Assembly (NCBI GenBank): GCA_949317995.1
Contig: OX439049.1
Span: 15,500,395-15,564,394, forward strand
Length of the DNA: 64,000 bases
Direction: 5' to 3'
Source of the DNA: Acholoe squamosa
Taxonomy: Eukaryota; Annelida; Polychaeta; Phyllodocida; Polynoidae
This document shows, one piece after another, positions 60,601 through 64,000 of this stretch (position 1 is its first letter; each line of letters opens with the position of its first letter). The notes under the pieces are model-generated. The model saw nothing but the letters and a program-made list of their open reading frames with translations, did not search any database and had not been told where the DNA came from. The position numbers and the translations under genes were made by a program.

Positions 60601-63600
60601 GTGAAACATTACTATACACAAACACTTACCGAAATACAGATAATACATAATTTTAGATTTTCCAATGTGGCGCCATTTTTCCAGGTAACTGCTGGTTCTT
60701 GGCTGCAGTGGCGTCCCTGTGTGCAGCATCAAACCGTAAAGGCGGTAACAAGGCGCTACTTACACGCGTGGTTTGTGAGGACAACTCCTTCGTCAACAAC
60801 TACGCCGGTATCTTCCACTTCAAGGTCTGGCAGTATGGACAATGGGTCAGTCATCTTAGCACCTACATTTACTATACCTAATTATCTTAGGTTGCATTTT
60901 TCAATGATGTTAAGTTAAGTTCTAGTTGCTATCTCTCTGCCAAAGTATGCTCCAGAATGTCAAGCAATAACTGTGATGCTTGACATAACAGCAAAAGAAA
61001 TGTGGGTTGGATAAATTGAAATTGCTGAACATGTCTTAGCAATAGTTGCTGGATATAATGGGCATCAATGTCTGTGTTTGGAGATACCTTTGACGTTGCA
61101 CATGCAGTAGATAGTCTGTGGAAAGATCTACCAGGTATCTATAAAGAGGGTCGGGTAACAAGGGGAGTTGATCCTATTACAACACCTCCTGAATTCAAGA
61201 AATGCCCGCGTCCATCTGTCTATTCACAAAAATCAAACACACACAAAAAGTACATGTCCTGCTTTTGAAGAAAAAATGTTCCAAGCAAGTTCTGTTGCCT
61301 TCTCATCTGCAGTAATCTAGACCTTTGCCCATTGTGTTATAGGTGGACGTGTTGGTAGATGACAGACTCCCTACACAGGACGGCCGTCTTATCTACATGC
61401 ACTCTGCTGAGCAGAACGAGTTCTGGTCTGCACTCCTGGAGAAGGTCTATGCCAAGTATGTTCATATCTCTCCTTAACTTTTTGGGAATCAAAAACGAAA
61501 CTAAGATTATAATATCGTATCCCTCAGGGCATATTGAAAACCAATGTGCATGCCACAGCTACTTCGGTCGTTGGTACCATGTCTGACAGTAGCATCTTGA
61601 GAAAGGACCTCTTGTGGTGACTTGTGCGAATTGCTGCAGTGCTGAAGATGTTGCATTTGTATATGTACGCTGCAAGCACAATGCCGTCATATGCATCATA
61701 AGCAGAATTAACATACCATACTTAGGGCTAGATGACATTCATTCCCTTTCACCATCTTTCTTATCACAAAAATAGGAATATGTCAGATATTCCTCTAACA
61801 GGAGTATGCTGGAAAGTACTCACGTACTTTAAGTAGCAGGCCATTGATACAAAGAACAGCAACATCAAAACAAATACAGAGTATATAACATTTCTTTCGT
61901 TTCTGCAGACTGAATGGCAGCTACGAGGCCCTGCGGGGTGGTAGTGCCTCTGAGGCCATGGAGGACTTCACTGGAGGTATGTGTGAGGTCTTTAACCTGA
62001 CCAAGGAGGTCCCCAAGGACTTTGGTAAGATCCTCATGAAGGCTGACGAACGCAACTCACTCATGGCCTGTCAAATTGATGTAAGTATGAGTCTACATTT
62101 TCTTCTGATATGCTTTATATATAGGCTTTTTTGCACAATACTATTGCTGATCTCTGCTAAATTTAAATCATATATGAATAACTTGGGACATATCAATTCG
62201 TGGAACCTCCTAAGTGTGATGTTTGTCAAAATTATAATTGTATAGTAAATACAGTATGACAACGATCCTTACAATATCAACCATTATTTTCGCACAGCGT
62301 AGAATCATAGGTCCATTTACATCTGGATTATGAGGCCCTTAACATTACAAATTCTATTTCTTGAGCATGTACAAAAAATTCATTAAATCCATTTGTATTG
62401 AGAGTGTAGACATTAGTCATTCATTCTTTCTCTAGGCGACGGCCGGTTCCATAGAAGCTATTCAGCCTAACGGTCTAGTTATTGGACACGCCTACAGCGT
62501 CACCGGCATCAGACAGGTATGAAACACGTCCGGTAGAAATCAAAGAGTCTAAAAAGAGTGCTGCTTGAAATCCATTCAATGAGGTATAGTTCTCAATAGA
62601 GCTAATGGGAGTCAGCGTCAGTTATTCTTTCCATAAAAACTTATTCTGACGGCCATTAAATTTTCTTAGTATTACAAGACCGCATAAAGTTCTTATCGAT
62701 TTCGCAGGATCATAGAAAGTCAAGAAATATTCTCCAGTCAAGATTTTCTAATCGTGCTCCTGAATAGGCTACCAAGATAATGTACAAAGAAATGAGGAAT
62801 ACATAATGCTTGGCCTCAATAAGACGACGCCATCACTAAAAGTCCTACCAAAAATCCTACATGAATAGTACAGCCACAGTCGTGGTACTATATGTGCAAT
62901 CGTAGGACATTAGGAAATGAACTCCATTCAAACTATCAATATCCTTTATCCACTCCTGGTGCTTCAGGTGAGGGTTGGTGGCCGTGTCCAGACGTTGATC
63001 AGACTGCGGAACCCATGGGGTAATGACACAGAGTGGAAGGGTGCGTGGTCGGACGGCTCACCAGAGTGGAACCAACTCGGGGAGACACAGAGACAGGAGC
63101 TCGGCATCACTTTTGATGACGATGGAGAATTCTGGTAAGTAATCATGGAAAAGATGAAGGTTGGTAGTTATTGAACCAATTTTGGGGAAATCCACCAAGT
63201 TCTTCAAACTGGCATAGCGTCATTGATAATTTTGCCATTTCACCATAAGGAATAGCTGCAATTCGTATAACGATTTTTTTCCCTCGAAAAGTCGTATTAT
63301 TATCGGTGATGACTGTGTGAATAAAAGTGATTCATTTCAGCACTCCTTACAACCGTTTATTTCAACTACAATCCACATAGTCTGGGCTACTTTCTAGGCG
63401 CTATATGCTAGTGCATACAGCATTTTACCAAGCCTTAGTAAAGATGAGTACTACTGCGTCATTGTTGTTAAAGGTCCAAGTGATCTTGGGCCTGGCTTCA
63501 ATCGTTTTTAATAGATCTGTAGATGTTACACCGAAGCTATGGCATTAAAAGTACTCATCATTGATAAAAAACCATTGTGGAGCTGTTGTTACATCTAAAC

Positions 63601-63790
63601 TTTTCTAAATCTCTCCTTAGGATGGGTCTGGAGGACTTTAGCCGTAACTACCACCGTGTGGAGGTGTGTAACCTTGGTCCTGAGTGTATGGATGCTGAAC
63701 AGGCAGCTACCAAGAAGAGGTGGGAGACCAGCGTCCATGACGGCTCATGGAAGAAGAGGGTGAATGCTGGAGGATGCCGCAACTTCCTAG
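47067..63790 (+). CDS. Classical calpain (calcium-dependent cysteine protease), 5' part; 3' end outside window
   Basis: Nine exons: 47067-47167 (ATG), 52757-52907, 60360-60429, 60685-60845, 61343-61455, 61909-62080, 62436-62516, 62968-63134, 63621-63790. Phases agree throughout, giving 395 complete codons. Exon 1 (starts [19 protein letters not shown]) is a short Gly-rich N-terminal segment; it was chosen because it ends in AG with phase 2 before GTGAGA, fitting the single G that opens exon 2. Exon 2 has [15 protein letters not shown] and WKRPG, typical of calpain before the protease core. Catalytic residues are Cys110 ([12 protein letters not shown]), His274 ([12 protein letters not shown]) and Asn298 (RLRNPWGN), close to the spacing in vertebrate CAPN1/2. 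The start of the C2-like domain ([15 protein letters not shown]) is present. A cytosolic Ca-regulated protease is predicted. Whether a penta-EF-hand follows cannot be seen. Tandem arrays surround the exon 2 acceptor and the exon 9 donor. Confidence 0.9.
47322..47390 (+). repeat. (TTTC)n microsatellite in calpain intron 1
   Basis: About 16 TTTC units with small breaks at both ends. Confidence 0.9.
48778..48868 (+). repeat. G-rich 14-bp minisatellite in calpain intron 1
   Basis: Units of GGGGAAGGGGGACA, about six. Runs of four or five G at short spacing on the coding strand could form quadruplexes. Confidence 0.85.
48918..48990 (+). other. tRNA-like relic (Ser/Leu type) in calpain intron 1
   Basis: CTCCATGGCCGAGCGGTTAAGGCG is a strong Ser/Leu-type D arm. 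The anticodon stem is imperfect and the T arm (GAGTTCACCTC) departs from GGTTCGAAYCC, so a pseudogene or SINE head is likelier than a working tRNA. Confidence 0.45.
49640..49910 (-). repeat. Degenerate tandem repeat in calpain intron 1
   Basis: Imperfect units containing CCCRTGTATAGGATWSMYYC, three to five copies. Open frames on the minus strand here are repeat artefacts. Confidence 0.6.
51146..51208. repeat. Perfect 24-bp hairpin with UUCG-containing loop in calpain intron 1
   Basis: Arms TGGGTTTATGGGTTAATAAT+CCAC (51146-51169) and the exact complement at 51185-51208. The 15-nt loop contains CCCTTCGGGG, which can fold again on a TTCG tetraloop. Confidence 0.9.
52331..52756 (+). repeat. 54-bp tandem array carrying the calpain exon 2 splice acceptor and first 18 codons
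   Basis: AG dinucleotides of successive acceptors end at 52332, 52386 (degraded, CTTAAG), 52432, 52486, 52540, 52594, 52648, 52702 and 52756. Spacing is 54 bp except one 46-bp step. Each well-kept unit has a TTATATTTCAG acceptor followed by an 18-codon open frame of the type [18 protein letters not shown]. From 52425 on, the frame is open through every unit into the true exon ([18 protein letters not shown]). Using an upstream acceptor would add whole 18-residue blocks without changing frame. Confidence 0.9.
54517..55031. mobile_element. TIR element filled with CAATGTTGA / TCAACATTG palindromes
   Basis: Ends TACCCAGTAGGCACA and TGTGCCCAGTGGGTA are inverted with two mismatches. The body is almost entirely iterated TCAATGTTGA and its complement, which can fold into many hairpins. 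Non-coding and very poor in other motifs. Confidence 0.8.
55030..55056. repeat. Short perfect hairpin next to the palindrome element
   Basis: TACTCTCCTTTC, loop AAT, GAAAGGAGAGTA. It stands between the element's right end and GCTGTG, which mirrors CACAGC left of the element. Confidence 0.8.
57600..57656 (+). repeat. (GA)n microsatellite in calpain intron 2
   Basis: A nearly pure GA tract of about 57 bp followed by purine-rich text to 57750. Ser/Leu open frames on the minus strand derive from it. Confidence 0.95.
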
Positions 63791-64000
63791 GTGAGTATCC
63801 TGGATGGTGAAATATTGGGCTTCCTAGGTGAGTATCCTGGATGGTGAAATATAGGGCTTCCTAGGTGAGTATCCTGGATGGTGAAACATAGGGCTTCCTA
63901 TATAGGTGAGTATCCTGGATGGTGAAATATAGGGCTTCCTATATAGGTGAGTATCCTGGATGGTGAAATATAGGGCTTCCTATATAGGTGAGTATCCTGG
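63784..64000 (+). repeat. 37-41-bp tandem array carrying the calpain exon 9 splice donor (runs off window)
   Basis: The exon end and donor CTTCCTAG|GTGAGTATCC is repeated. Possible exon ends fall at 63790, 63827, 63864, 63905, 63946 and 63987, with spacing 37, 37, 41, 41, 41; later units carry a TATATAG insertion before the donor. Reading past the first donor meets TGA at the end of GEYPGW, so distal donors would not give a full protein. Confidence 0.9.

Overview
The window is animal (eukaryotic) DNA. Genes are split by GT-AG introns, exons average about 140 bp, and the non-coding DNA is full of minisatellites, foldback elements and other terminal-inverted-repeat (TIR) elements. The gene content (a tandem SLC22 transporter array, a secreted peptidoglycan recognition protein and a classical calpain) fits a marine invertebrate. 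An amphioxus-like or other invertebrate deuterostome is my best guess, but nothing in the sequence proves the species.

Region 1 (1-32.6 kb, + strand) is a tandem array of three SLC22-type organic ion transporter genes. Copy 1 enters the window at its fourth exon (384-5810). Copy 2 (9357-20977) is complete: 11 exons join in frame to a 563-residue protein. Copy 3 (25866-32622) is an unprocessed pseudogene with a lost start codon, a broken splice donor, a frameshift in the ESPRWL motif, a premature stop and no last two exons. Intergenic DNA is duplicated with the genes (unit about 15-16.5 kb), so mobile-element insertions can be read against empty sites in the sister copy.

Region 2 (32.9-36.3 kb, - strand) is a four-exon gene for a 218-residue secreted PGRP with all residues expected of a zinc amidase. 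Its introns hold a MITE, a TIR element with a tRNA-like tail and a perfect 46-bp hairpin.

Region 3 (36.3-47 kb) has no gene that I can support. It holds two large inverted-repeat elements (38.1-41.0 and 43.0-45.1 kb), the first with two nested MITEs inside it, and several minisatellites.

Region 4 (47.1-64 kb, + strand) is the 5' two thirds of a classical calpain. Nine exons encode residues 1-395, including the Cys110/His274/Asn298 triad, and the gene runs off the right edge. The most unusual structure in the window is here. The 3' splice site of calpain exon 2, with its first 18 codons, has been amplified as a 54-bp in-frame tandem array of about nine acceptors. The 5' splice site of exon 9 is likewise amplified, as a 37-41-bp array of at least six donors.

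The three gene families are not known to work together; I see no operon-like or pathway link between them.
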